Source of the DNA: Mycolicibacterium sp. CH28
GTDB taxonomy: Bacteria; Actinomycetota; Actinomycetes; Mycobacteriales; Mycobacteriaceae
Direction of reading: 5' to 3'
Assembly (NCBI RefSeq): GCF_004745805.1
Contig: NZ_SRLQ01000015.1
Coordinates: 62,001 to 126,000 of the forward strand
Length of the DNA stretch: 64,000 bases
In this document: positions 9,029 to 17,343 of the stretch, piece after piece
Layout: every line of letters starts with the position of its first letter
How positions within the stretch are numbered: the stretch's first letter is position 1
The notes under the pieces: generated by a model
What the model was told of the DNA's origin: nothing
Databases searched by the model: none
The model's input: the letters and a program-made list of their open reading frames with translations, nothing else
Position numbers and translations under genes: made by a program

Positions 9029-10084
9029 TCACGCCTCCTTCGCCAGCTCGGAGCGCAACTGCTCGCGCTGCGCCGACAACACGGGGGTGATCTCGGCATA
9101 GACGGTGTCGAACAGCTCATCCACGTCTGGATCCGGCGCATTGACCACCGCGTCGCGAAGCTCGGCGCGCAGCCGCTCCGAGCGGGCGCCGATCCGCTGC
9201 TCGACCCGATCGGTGAGGATTCCGTCGTGCTGCAGATGGCTGCGGTAGCGGGTGATCGGGTCCCGGGCCGCCCACTCCTGAAGCTCCTGCGCCGGCTGGT
9301 AGCGGGTGGGATCGTCGGACGTGGTGTGCGGCCCCATCCGGTAGGTGACCGCCTCGATGAGGGTGGGTCCCGCTCCGGCGCGGGCGCGCTCGGCCGCCTC
9401 GGCCATTACCGCGTAGCAGGCCAAGACGTCGTTGCCGTCGACCCGGACGCCGGGCATCCCGTAGCCGGCCGAGCGATGGGCGATGCTGGGGGCCGCATGC
9501 TGGCGGGTCACCGGCACCGAGATCGCCCACTGGTTGTTCTGTACGTAGAACACGCACGGCACCTTGTCGACGGCGGCGAGGTTCATCGCCTCGTGGGCGT
9601 CGCCTTCGCTGGTGGCGCCGTCGCCGAGGAAGGCCACGGTCACCGAGTCCTCACCGAGTCGCTGGGCGGCCATCGCTGCGCCTACGGCGTGCAACGCGTG
9701 GGTGGCGATCGGGATGCTGATCGGCGCGCAGCACTTTGCGGTGAAGTCCAGCCCGCCGTGCCACGCACCTCGCCACACAGCGGCCATCTGCGCCGGCGCG
9801 ATGCCGCGCACCAGGAACGCACCGAGCTCGCGGTACTGCGGAAAGAGCCAGTCGGTCTTGCGCAGGCACGCCGTTGCGCCGACCTGCGCGGCCTCCTGAC
9901 CGCGGCAGGAGGCATAGAGCGCGAGTTCGCCCTGACGTTGCAGGTTGACGAATTCACCGTCGAGATCCCTGGTGACAACCAGGTTCTCGTAGAGCCAGAT
10001 CAGGGTTTCCGGAGGCAGCTCATGCCGATATCGGTCATCCGCTGTCGCGGTTCCATCCGATGCGATGAGCTGCACCGTATCCAT
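9029..10084 (-). CDS. bkdA: Branched-chain alpha-keto acid dehydrogenase E1 alpha subunit
   Basis: 351-residue E1 alpha. The thiamine-diphosphate motif is intact: GDGATSEGDAHEAMN followed by FYVQNNQWAIS. YRMGPHTTSDDPTRY matches the loop that carries the regulatory serines in eukaryotic E1. It decarboxylates the 2-keto acids of leucine, valine and isoleucine and transfers the acyl group to the E2 lipoate. The start is ATG 10084, and 60 bases separate it from citE, the widest gap in the operon. The E3 subunit (lipoamide dehydrogenase) is not in the window and is normally supplied by lpd elsewhere in mycobacteria. Confidence 0.93.
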   Translation of the reverse strand: MDTVQLIASDGTATADDRYRHELPPETLIWLYENLVVTRDLDGEFVNLQRQGELALYASCRGQEAAQVGATACLRKTDWLFPQYRELGAFLVRGIAPAQMAAVWRGAWHGGLDFTAKCCAPISIPIATHALHAVGAAMAAQRLGEDSVTVAFLGDGATSEGDAHEAMNLAAVDKVPCVFYVQNNQWAISVPVTRQHAAPSIAHRSAGYGMPGVRVDGNDVLACYAVMAEAAERARAGAGPTLIEAVTYRMGPHTTSDDPTRYQPAQELQEWAARDPITRYRSHLQHDGILTDRVEQRIGARSERLRAELRDAVVNAPDPDVDELFDTVYAEITPVLSAQREQLRSELAKEA

Positions 10085-10144
10085 GCCGCCTCCAGTCCGC
10101 TCAGTGCGGGGGCGGCCAGAGCAACCCGTTGTACGAGCTGCCAG

Positions 10145-10963
10145 CTAACGGCCGGGGTCGGGCGCTAACTGGACGATGCGCTCTGCTCGCCGCAGCACCG
10201 GGGCATCCACCATTATGCCCTCGTACTGGAAGACGCCCCGTTCCTCGCGAGCCTTCGCCAACACGTGTCGTGCCCACTCCACGGCCTCGGCGCTGGGCGC
10301 ATAGCCGTCGCGGATGACGGCGACCTGGCTGGGGTGGATCGCGACCTTGGCGTCGAACCCGACCGCCACCGCGTCGTCCACCTCGGCCCGTAACCCGTCG
10401 AGATTGCGGATCTCGAGGAACACCGAGTCCAGGGCCAGCCGGCCGTAGGCCTTGGCCGCCAGCAGACTCTGTGAGCGCACATGCCGGGCCACCTCGCGGT
10501 AGGAGCCGTCCGGGTAGCGGTTGTCGGTGCCCCCGAGCACGGCGAACAGATCCTCGGCACCCCACATGACGGCCAACGTGTTGTCCGTCCGCGCCGTCTC
10601 GGCCACGGTGAGCGCGCCCAACGGTGTCTCGATCAGCACCACCACGTCCAGCGGTGCCAGTGCTGCCACCTGGCTGGCGGACTCGGTCTTGGCCAGCATC
10701 ACCGTGGTGTACGGCGTGCGGGCCAGGGCTTCCAGGTCGCGGGGGTGGTCAGGGGTGCTCGAAGGGTTGACCCGCACGACGGTGCGGGCCGGATCCAACT
10801 GCGTTGCCACCAGCGCTTCGCGGGCGGCCTCACGATCCTTGGCCGCCACCCCATCCTCGAGATCGAGGATGACGACATCGGCTGCGGCAGCGGCTTTTTC
10901 GAATCGCTCCGGACGATCGGCGGGGCAGAAAAGCCAGGCCGGTCCCGGGTTGTCCAGTGCCAT
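10145..10963 (-). CDS. citE: CitE-like beta-hydroxyacyl-CoA lyase (HpcH/HpaI aldolase family)
   Basis: 272-residue TIM-barrel lyase. Mg/CoA-site segments are visible: VVILDLEDGVAAKDRE, RVNPSSTPDHPRDLE, VVLIETPLG (metal-binding Glu), WGAEDLFAVLGG (metal-binding Asp) and AIHPSQV. There are no citrate lyase alpha or gamma subunits, so this is a stand-alone CoA-thioester lyase. The M. tuberculosis homologue Rv2498c is described as a bifunctional lyase acting on HMG-CoA in leucine catabolism and on citramalyl-CoA in itaconate breakdown. The neighbours (MCC carboxylase, MaoC hydratase) fit that role. Its ATG shares one base with the MaoC stop (TGATG). Confidence 0.9.
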   Translation of the reverse strand: MALDNPGPAWLFCPADRPERFEKAAAAADVVILDLEDGVAAKDREAAREALVATQLDPARTVVRVNPSSTPDHPRDLEALARTPYTTVMLAKTESASQVAALAPLDVVVLIETPLGALTVAETARTDNTLAVMWGAEDLFAVLGGTDNRYPDGSYREVARHVRSQSLLAAKAYGRLALDSVFLEIRNLDGLRAEVDDAVAVGFDAKVAIHPSQVAVIRDGYAPSAEAVEWARHVLAKAREERGVFQYEGIMVDAPVLRRAERIVQLAPDPGR

Positions 10964-11442
10964 CAGGCGGGCTTCTTCCTGACCATCGTCTTGCGTGTCG
11001 CGGTGGCGACGATGTCGCCGTGCTGATTGCGGGCGGTGTGAGCAAACGTGACGATACCTTCACCGGGGCGACTCTTGGACTCTCGCTTGTCGGTGACGAC
11101 AGTCTCGGCATACATGGTGTCGCCATGGAAAAGCGGCTTGGGGAAGGCGATTTCGGAAAATCCGAGGTTGCCGACGATGGTGCCCTGGGTTAGCTGCGCC
11201 ACCGACAGCCCGACCAGCGTCGACAGCGTGAACATCGAGTTCACCAGCCGCTGATGGAACGGCGGCAGCGCGTCGGAGAACGCCGCGTCCAGGTGCAGCG
11301 CCTGGGTGTTCATCGTCAGGGTGGTGAACAGCACGTTGTCGGCCTCGGTGACGGTGCGCCCGGGGCTGTGTACGTAGCGCACCCCCAGTTCGAACTCCTC
11401 GAACCACAGCCCGCGCTGCACGACGACCTTCTCGTCGGGCAT
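10963..11442 (-). CDS. MaoC-like acyl-CoA hydratase (itaconyl-/methylglutaconyl-CoA hydratase candidate)
   Basis: 159-residue single hot-dog protein of the MaoC family, homologous to Rv2499c. Recognisable parts are the N-terminal FEEFELG, then SPGRTVTEADNVLFTTLTMN (catalytic hydratase-2 helix region), the central PPFHQRLVNSMFTLSTLVGL and the C-terminal TARNQHGDIVATATRKTMV. In this operon it should hydrate 3-methylglutaconyl-CoA to HMG-CoA and/or itaconyl-CoA to citramalyl-CoA, both being substrates of the next enzyme (CitE-like). Its ATG shares a base with the fadE19 stop, and its stop shares a base with the citE start. The family assignment is clear; the substrate is inferred from context and from the known Ict-Ich-Ccl itaconate route. 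Confidence 0.85.
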   Translation of the reverse strand: MPDEKVVVQRGLWFEEFELGVRYVHSPGRTVTEADNVLFTTLTMNTQALHLDAAFSDALPPFHQRLVNSMFTLSTLVGLSVAQLTQGTIVGNLGFSEIAFPKPLFHGDTMYAETVVTDKRESKSRPGEGIVTFAHTARNQHGDIVATATRKTMVRKKPA

Positions 11443-12602
11443 TACAGTCCCATCTGCCTGGCGATGACCATCAACTGCACTTCGGTTGTGCCTTCACCGA
11501 TTTCGAGGATCTTGCTGTCCCGGTAGTGGCGGGCGACGGTGAACTCGTTCATGAAGCCGTAGCCGCCGTGGATCTGGGTGGCATCGCGGGCATTGTCCAT
11601 GGCCGCCTCGCTGGCGATCATCTTCGCGATGGCGGCTTCCTTCTTGAACGGCTTGCCCGCCAGCATCAGTGCCGCGGCGTCGTAGTAGGCGGTGCGGGCT
11701 ACGTGCGCGCGGGCCTCCATACGGGCGATCTTGAACTCGATGGCCTGATACCGACCGATCGGCTGGCCGAAGGCGGCCCGCTCGCCGGCGTACTTCACGC
11801 TCTCGTCGACACACCCCTGCGCCGCACCCGTCGCCAGCGCGGCGATCGCGATCCGGCCCTCGTCGAGGATCCGCAGGAAGTTGGCGTAGCCGCGACCGCG
11901 CTCACCCAGCAGATTCTCCTCCGGCACCCGCACATCCTCGAAGGTCAGCGGGTGGGTGTCCGAGGCGTTCCAGCCGACCTTGTCGTAGGCGGGCTCGGCG
12001 GTGAAACCGGGGGTCGGCACCGGCACCAGGATCGAGGAAATCTCGCGCTGAGCGCCGGCGCCTCCAGTCACCGCGGTAACGGTGACCAGCTTGGTGATAT
12101 CGGTGCCGGAGTTGGTGATGAACTGCTTGGAGCCGTTGATGATCCAGTGCCCGTCGTCCAGGCGGGCGGTGGTCTTGGTGGCACCGGCGTCGGTGCCGCC
12201 ACCGGGCTCGGTCAGCCCGAACGCCCCGAGGGCCCGGCCGCTGGTCAGCAGCGGCAACCAGTCCTGCTTCTGCTTCTCGTTGCCGAATCGGTAGACCGGC
12301 ATCGCACCAAGCGACACGCCGGCCTCCAGCGTGATCGCCACACTCTGGTCCACCTTGCCCAGTTCCTCCAACGCCAGGCAGAGCGCGAAGTAGTCGCCGC
12401 CCATGCCGCCGTACTCCTCGGGGAAGGGCAGACCGAACAGGCCCATGTCGGCCATGCCGGCGACGATCTCGTAGGGGAAGGAGTGTTCGGCGTCGTGCTT
12501 GGCCGCCACCGGGGCGACGACGGCGCGGGCGAAGTCGCGCACCGTCTTGGCGAGCTGCTCATACTCGTCGGGCAGGATCCCCGTGGACAGGAAATCGGTC
12601 AT
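11442..12602 (-). CDS. fadE19: Acyl-CoA dehydrogenase (isovaleryl-CoA dehydrogenase candidate)
   Basis: 386-residue acyl-CoA dehydrogenase of normal length. The FAD signature GAFGLTEPGGGTDAGA and substrate segment FITNSGTDITKLV are present. The C-terminal catalytic region reads HYRDSKILEIGEGTTEVQ, with the Glu base before G-T. The operon context, upstream of a biotin carboxylase pair and next to the keto-acid dehydrogenase, points to oxidation of isovaleryl-CoA to 3-methylcrotonyl-CoA, i.e. step 2 of leucine degradation. It may also take other short branched acyl-CoAs. The start overlaps the accA1 stop (ATGA). Electrons would pass to ETF, which is not encoded here. Confidence 0.9.
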   Translation of the reverse strand: MTDFLSTGILPDEYEQLAKTVRDFARAVVAPVAAKHDAEHSFPYEIVAGMADMGLFGLPFPEEYGGMGGDYFALCLALEELGKVDQSVAITLEAGVSLGAMPVYRFGNEKQKQDWLPLLTSGRALGAFGLTEPGGGTDAGATKTTARLDDGHWIINGSKQFITNSGTDITKLVTVTAVTGGAGAQREISSILVPVPTPGFTAEPAYDKVGWNASDTHPLTFEDVRVPEENLLGERGRGYANFLRILDEGRIAIAALATGAAQGCVDESVKYAGERAAFGQPIGRYQAIEFKIARMEARAHVARTAYYDAAALMLAGKPFKKEAAIAKMIASEAAMDNARDATQIHGGYGFMNEFTVARHYRDSKILEIGEGTTEVQLMVIARQMGL

Positions 12603-14584
12603 AATTGCGCTTTCTCTTCTTCAGTGGCGGCTGTGACCGTGGCCAGCAGCTGCCCCACCTTGACTTGGTCGCCGACGGCGACGTGAAGTTCGACCACCCC
12701 GTCGACCGGCGCGGCCAGCGAGTGCTCCATCTTCATCGCCTCGACGGCGACAACCACTGTTCCAGCAGTCACCGTATCGCCGCCGGAAACACCAACGGCG
12801 ACAACAGCTCCTGGCATCGGGCTGACCAGCTCCGCGTCGCCGCGCTGTTCGTCGTCGGGGCGGACCGGCGCTTCGCGCATCTCCTCGATCATGACCGATC
12901 GGCCGTCACCGGCCAGCCAGATCTGCTGGGCGTCGGCGGCGACGGTGTAGGTGCTGCGGAGCCCGTCCACGGTGACCGAGAGCGTGTCGTCGGCCAACCG
13001 CGCTGACAGTGAGCAACTTTCGCCGTCCTCGATCCGCACCAGGGCAGTGCCGGGTGTACCGGTGATGTGGACGTGCTCGGTGCGTGCGCCGGAGCGCAGC
13101 CGGATGCTGGTCGGGGCGGGCGCGCCGATGCGCCAGCCCGACGGCACATCCCACGGGTCCGGCACGCCTGCGGGCCAGCGGGTCAGCCAGCGATAGGCAG
13201 CCGCGGCGATGAATGCCCGGTCATCGGCCGGCTTGGCGGTGAAGACCGTGCGATCGATCAGGCCGGTGTCGAGCCGGCCGGCGGCTACGTCGTCGTCGGC
13301 CAGCAGGAACCTCAGGAACTCGACGTTAGTGCCGACCCCCAGCACCGCGGTCTCCGACAGCGCCCGGTCGAGCGTGCCCAACGCGGCGCCGCGATCCGCG
13401 CCGTGGGCGATCACCTTCGACAGCATCGGGTCATAGTCACTGCCGACCGTCATGCCTTGCGACAGGCCCGAATCCACCCGCACGCCGGGACCAGACGGTT
13501 CGATGAGCCCCAGCACCGGACCGCCGGTGGGCAGGAAACCTGCCGACGGATCCTCGGCGTAGACCCGCGCTTCGATCGCGTGGCCGCGCATCTCGATGTC
13601 GTCCTGGGCTACCGGCAGCTTCTCCCCCGCCGCGATACGCACCTGCCATTCGACGAGATCCCAGCCGGTGACCATCTCGGTGACCGGGTGCTCGACCTGC
13701 AACCGGGTGTTCATCTCCATGAAGAAGAACTCGTCGGGCCGGTCCGCGGAGACGATGAACTCCACGGTGCCCGCGCCGACGTAGTCGACACTGCGGGCGG
13801 TGTCGCAGGCCGCGGCGCCGATCCGCGCCCGGGTCGCCGCGTCGAGCAGCGGTGAGGGCGCCTCCTCGATGACCTTCTGGTGCCGGCGCTGCAGACTGCA
13901 TTCACGCTCACCGAGGTGCAGCGCGGCGCCGAACGTATCGGCCAGCACCTGGACCTCGATGTGCCGGGGACGCAGGACGAACCGCTCCAGAAACAGGGTG
14001 TCGTCGCCGAAGGCTGCCGCCGACTCGCGCCGTGCGGAAGCCAGCGCCGCGGGCAGCTCGGCGGCGGCGTCGACGCGGCGCATCCCCTTGCCGCCACCGC
14101 CGGCCGACGGTTTGACCAGGATCGGATAGCCGATACCGTCGGCGGCCTCGATGAGTTCGGCATCGGTCAGGCCGGGCCGCGCGATGCCGGGTACCACCGG
14201 CACGCCGAATGCCGACACCGCGGCCTTGGCAGCGATCTTGTCGCCCATAGTGCGGATCGCGGCGGTCGGCGGCCCGATGAACGCCACATCGGCCTGCTGC
14301 AGCGCCGCGGCGAATGCGGAGTTCTCCGACAGGAATCCGTAGCCGGGATGCACGGCCTGCGCCCCGGTCGCGAGCACGGCCGCGACGACGGCATCGATGT
14401 CGAGGTAGCTCTGCCGGGCCGGCGGTGGACCGATCCGGACCGCCACGTCGGCCTCGGCGACGTGGCGGGAGGCTGCGTCGGCATCGCTGTACACCGCCAC
14501 CGATTCGATGCCCATGGCTCGAAGCGTGCGGATGACGCGCACCGCGATCTCACCACGGTTGGCGACAAGGACTCTGCTGAACAT
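12599..14584 (-). CDS. accA1: 3-methylcrotonyl-CoA carboxylase biotin-containing subunit
   Basis: 661-residue alpha subunit with biotin carboxylase and biotin carrier in one chain. The order is: biotin carboxylase N-domain (FSRVLVANRGEIAVRVIRT, residues 2-20), ATP-grasp (VKPSAGGGGKGMR glycine loop; EFFFMEMNTRLQVEHPVTE), C-domain, linker/BT domain, and biotinyl domain with biotin lysine in VEAMKMEHS near the C-terminus. It carboxylates its own biotin using ATP and bicarbonate. The ATG at 14584 lies two bases from the accD1 stop; the upstream extension of the frame is the accD1 shadow. AccA1-AccD1 of M. tuberculosis has been assigned to 3-methylcrotonyl-CoA carboxylation, and the neighbouring genes agree. 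Confidence 0.93.
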   Translation of the reverse strand: MFSRVLVANRGEIAVRVIRTLRAMGIESVAVYSDADAASRHVAEADVAVRIGPPPARQSYLDIDAVVAAVLATGAQAVHPGYGFLSENSAFAAALQQADVAFIGPPTAAIRTMGDKIAAKAAVSAFGVPVVPGIARPGLTDAELIEAADGIGYPILVKPSAGGGGKGMRRVDAAAELPAALASARRESAAAFGDDTLFLERFVLRPRHIEVQVLADTFGAALHLGERECSLQRRHQKVIEEAPSPLLDAATRARIGAAACDTARSVDYVGAGTVEFIVSADRPDEFFFMEMNTRLQVEHPVTEMVTGWDLVEWQVRIAAGEKLPVAQDDIEMRGHAIEARVYAEDPSAGFLPTGGPVLGLIEPSGPGVRVDSGLSQGMTVGSDYDPMLSKVIAHGADRGAALGTLDRALSETAVLGVGTNVEFLRFLLADDDVAAGRLDTGLIDRTVFTAKPADDRAFIAAAAYRWLTRWPAGVPDPWDVPSGWRIGAPAPTSIRLRSGARTEHVHITGTPGTALVRIEDGESCSLSARLADDTLSVTVDGLRSTYTVAADAQQIWLAGDGRSVMIEEMREAPVRPDDEQRGDAELVSPMPGAVVAVGVSGGDTVTAGTVVVAVEAMKMEHSLAAPVDGVVELHVAVGDQVKVGQLLATVTAATEEEKAQL

Positions 14585-14586
14585 CG

Positions 14587-16137
<1,551 letters not shown>

Positions 16138-16159
16138 CGTCGATGTCCCATCGAATTGA

Positions 16160-16175
16160 GTTAATGACGACTAAC
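16160..16175. promoter_or_regulatory. Operator candidate 1 (GTTAAT-N4-ACTAAC)
   Basis: Imperfect inverted repeat GTTAATGACGACTAAC between accD1 and the divergent TetR gene, 23 bp upstream of the accD1 ATG. It has the same half-site and four-base spacer as the perfect palindrome at 16184-16201, with only one half-site base differing (ACTAAC for ATTAAC). Two like-spaced sites in a divergent promoter suggest repression of both genes by the TetR protein. Confidence 0.55.
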
Positions 16176-16183
16176 TCGGGTAA

Positions 16184-16201
16184 GGTTAATGGAGATTAAC
16201 C
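16184..16201. promoter_or_regulatory. Operator candidate 2 (perfect GGTTAAT-N4-ATTAACC palindrome)
   Basis: Perfect 7-bp inverted repeat GGTTAAT-GGAG-ATTAACC in the leader of the TetR gene. It lies 24 bp (start to start) from operator candidate 1, a little over two helical turns, so two dimers could bind on the same DNA face. AT-rich symmetric DNA is conspicuous in this GC-rich region. It is the likely binding site of the adjacent TetR protein. Confidence 0.6.
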
Positions 16202-16285
16202 GAAACGTCCAGACACGTTCCCCGGAGGGACCTCATCGAAACGCAGAGTCGCCGCAGCAGGCAGAAGTCGGACCGCCGGTCAGCA

Positions 16286-16867
16286 TTGCTGGCCGCCGCG
16301 GAACGGCTGATGGCGGAAAAGGGCTTCCAGGCGGTGCGACTGGAGGACATCGGCGCGGCGGCCGGGGTGAGCGGCCCGGCGATCTATCGGCATTTCCCCA
16401 ATAAGGAAGCGCTGCTGGTGGAACTGCTCGTCGGCATCAGCACCCGACTACTGGCCGGTGCGCGTGCCGTCGTGTCAGAGGCCTGCGATCCGGGATCGGC
16501 ACTGAACGGGCTGATCGAGTTCCATCTCGACTTCGCCCTGGGCGAGTCGGATCTGATCCGCATTCAGGACCGCGATCTGACGCACCTGCCGGCTTCGGCA
16601 CAGCGTCAGGTCCGGCGGGCGCAGCGCAGCTACGTCGAGGTCTGGGTAGAGGCACTCCGGGAAGTACATCCTGACCTGCCCGATGCCGACGCCCGATTGA
16701 TGGCGCATGCGGTATTCGGACTACTCAATTCGACCCCACACAGCATGAAGCCCCTGGCGGCCAAGTCGGCCGACCCGGGGCGTTCGCGCGAGGTACTGCG
16801 GGCGATGACGGTGGCGGCGCTGTCTTCCGCGGCATCCGCCGACCACCGTTCACGCCACAGCAGCTAA
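16286..16867 (+). CDS. TetR-family regulator of the leucine/itaconate operon
   Basis: TetR-type repressor, 193 residues from TTG 16286. The helix-turn-helix is clear: LAAAERLMAEKGFQAVRLED then IGAAAGVSGPAIYRHFPNKEALL. The C-terminal ligand domain is all-helical, and FHLDFALGESDLIRIQDRDL is typical of this subgroup. It is divergent from accD1 and matches Rv2506 by position. The start is unusual: the frame is open upstream to 16190 with no ATG or GTG. A good ribosome site GGAGGG (16224-16229) sits five bases before an ATC codon at 16235, which would give 210 residues and a more normal basic N-terminal arm (SRRSRQKSDRRSAL). So either TTG 16286 or the rare ATC start is used. The ligand is probably a pathway CoA thioester (inference). 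Confidence 0.85.
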   Translation: MLAAAERLMAEKGFQAVRLEDIGAAAGVSGPAIYRHFPNKEALLVELLVGISTRLLAGARAVVSEACDPGSALNGLIEFHLDFALGESDLIRIQDRDLTHLPASAQRQVRRAQRSYVEVWVEALREVHPDLPDADARLMAHAVFGLLNSTPHSMKPLAAKSADPGRSREVLRAMTVAALSSAASADHRSRHSS

Positions 16868-17019
16868 TACCAGACTTTCCTTCCGCCAACCGGGTGGCCA
16901 ACGGCGCCCAGCACCCACAGCACGGCACCGATCACCAACAGAATGACCCCGACGGTCCACAGGATTTGGATCTTCAGAACGAAGCCCAGGATGAGCAGGA
17001 TTGCCCCGAGAACAATCAT
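16864..17019 (-). CDS. Small hydrophobic membrane protein (DUF6131-like)
   Basis: 51-residue protein in two membrane segments: MIVLGAILLILGFVLKI, then ILWTVGVILLVIGAVLWVLG, with a polar C-terminus GHPVGGRKVWY. GGAGGAAACA precedes the ATG at 17019, an excellent ribosome site, so the gene is real despite its size. Its stop overlaps the convergent TetR stop. Similar short two-helix proteins are common in mycobacteria; the function is unknown. It lies 46 bases after the next small membrane protein gene and may share its promoter at 17319-17343. Confidence 0.75.
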   Translation of the reverse strand: MIVLGAILLILGFVLKIQILWTVGVILLVIGAVLWVLGAVGHPVGGRKVWY

Positions 17020-17065
17020 TGTTTCCTCCAGATAGTCTCTCGCCGAACTCTTTTGAATGCCTTGC

Positions 17066-17275
17066 CTATTGGCTTGGCTGTGGCAGGTTGCAGCTCGCGA
17101 CCTTGGGATTGACGCCCGCGTAGTTCAGTGGGCCTGCCACGACGGTCAACGCGATCGACCCAGCAGTCGCACAGTTAGCTTGACTGTTGGAGAAGTAACC
17201 GCGCTGCCAGGTAGCGAACACTCCGATCACCAGCCACACGATGACGATTGCACCTATGATTCCGCGCCCTCGCAT
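17066..17275 (-). CDS. Small membrane-anchored or secreted conserved protein
   Basis: 69 residues with one N-terminal hydrophobic segment (IIGAIVIVWLVIGVFATWQRGYF, shown here only by its ends: residues 5-27). An extracytoplasmic tail follows with two cysteines (NCATAG and VASCNLP) that could form a disulfide. The ATG at 17275 follows AAGGAGGATCACC. A candidate SigF-type promoter lies 45-70 bases upstream. The function is unknown. I recognise it as a type recurrent in mycobacteria but cannot name a family. Confidence 0.7.
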   Translation of the reverse strand: MRGRGIIGAIVIVWLVIGVFATWQRGYFSNSQANCATAGSIALTVVAGPLNYAGVNPKVASCNLPQPSQ

Positions 17276-17318
17276 GGTGATCCTCCTTGATCGTCCGCAG
17301 CACTTGGCGCCCAAGGTT

Positions 17319-17343
17319 TTACCCGCTCGACAGTTTCCTAAAC
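17319..17343 (-). promoter_or_regulatory. Candidate SigF-type promoter
   Basis: On the minus strand GTTT (17343-17340) and GGGTAA (17324-17319) are separated by exactly 15 bases. This closely fits the mycobacterial SigF consensus GTTT-N15-17-GGGTAT. It points towards the two small membrane protein genes. The -35 element overlaps the stop codon of the S9 peptidase gene, so the small genes could be switched on separately in stress or stationary phase. Confidence 0.5.

Noticed and set aside
8765..10168. 467-codon open frame antisense to bkdA/bkdB
   Set aside because: Same codon-bias artefact over two well-defined genes.
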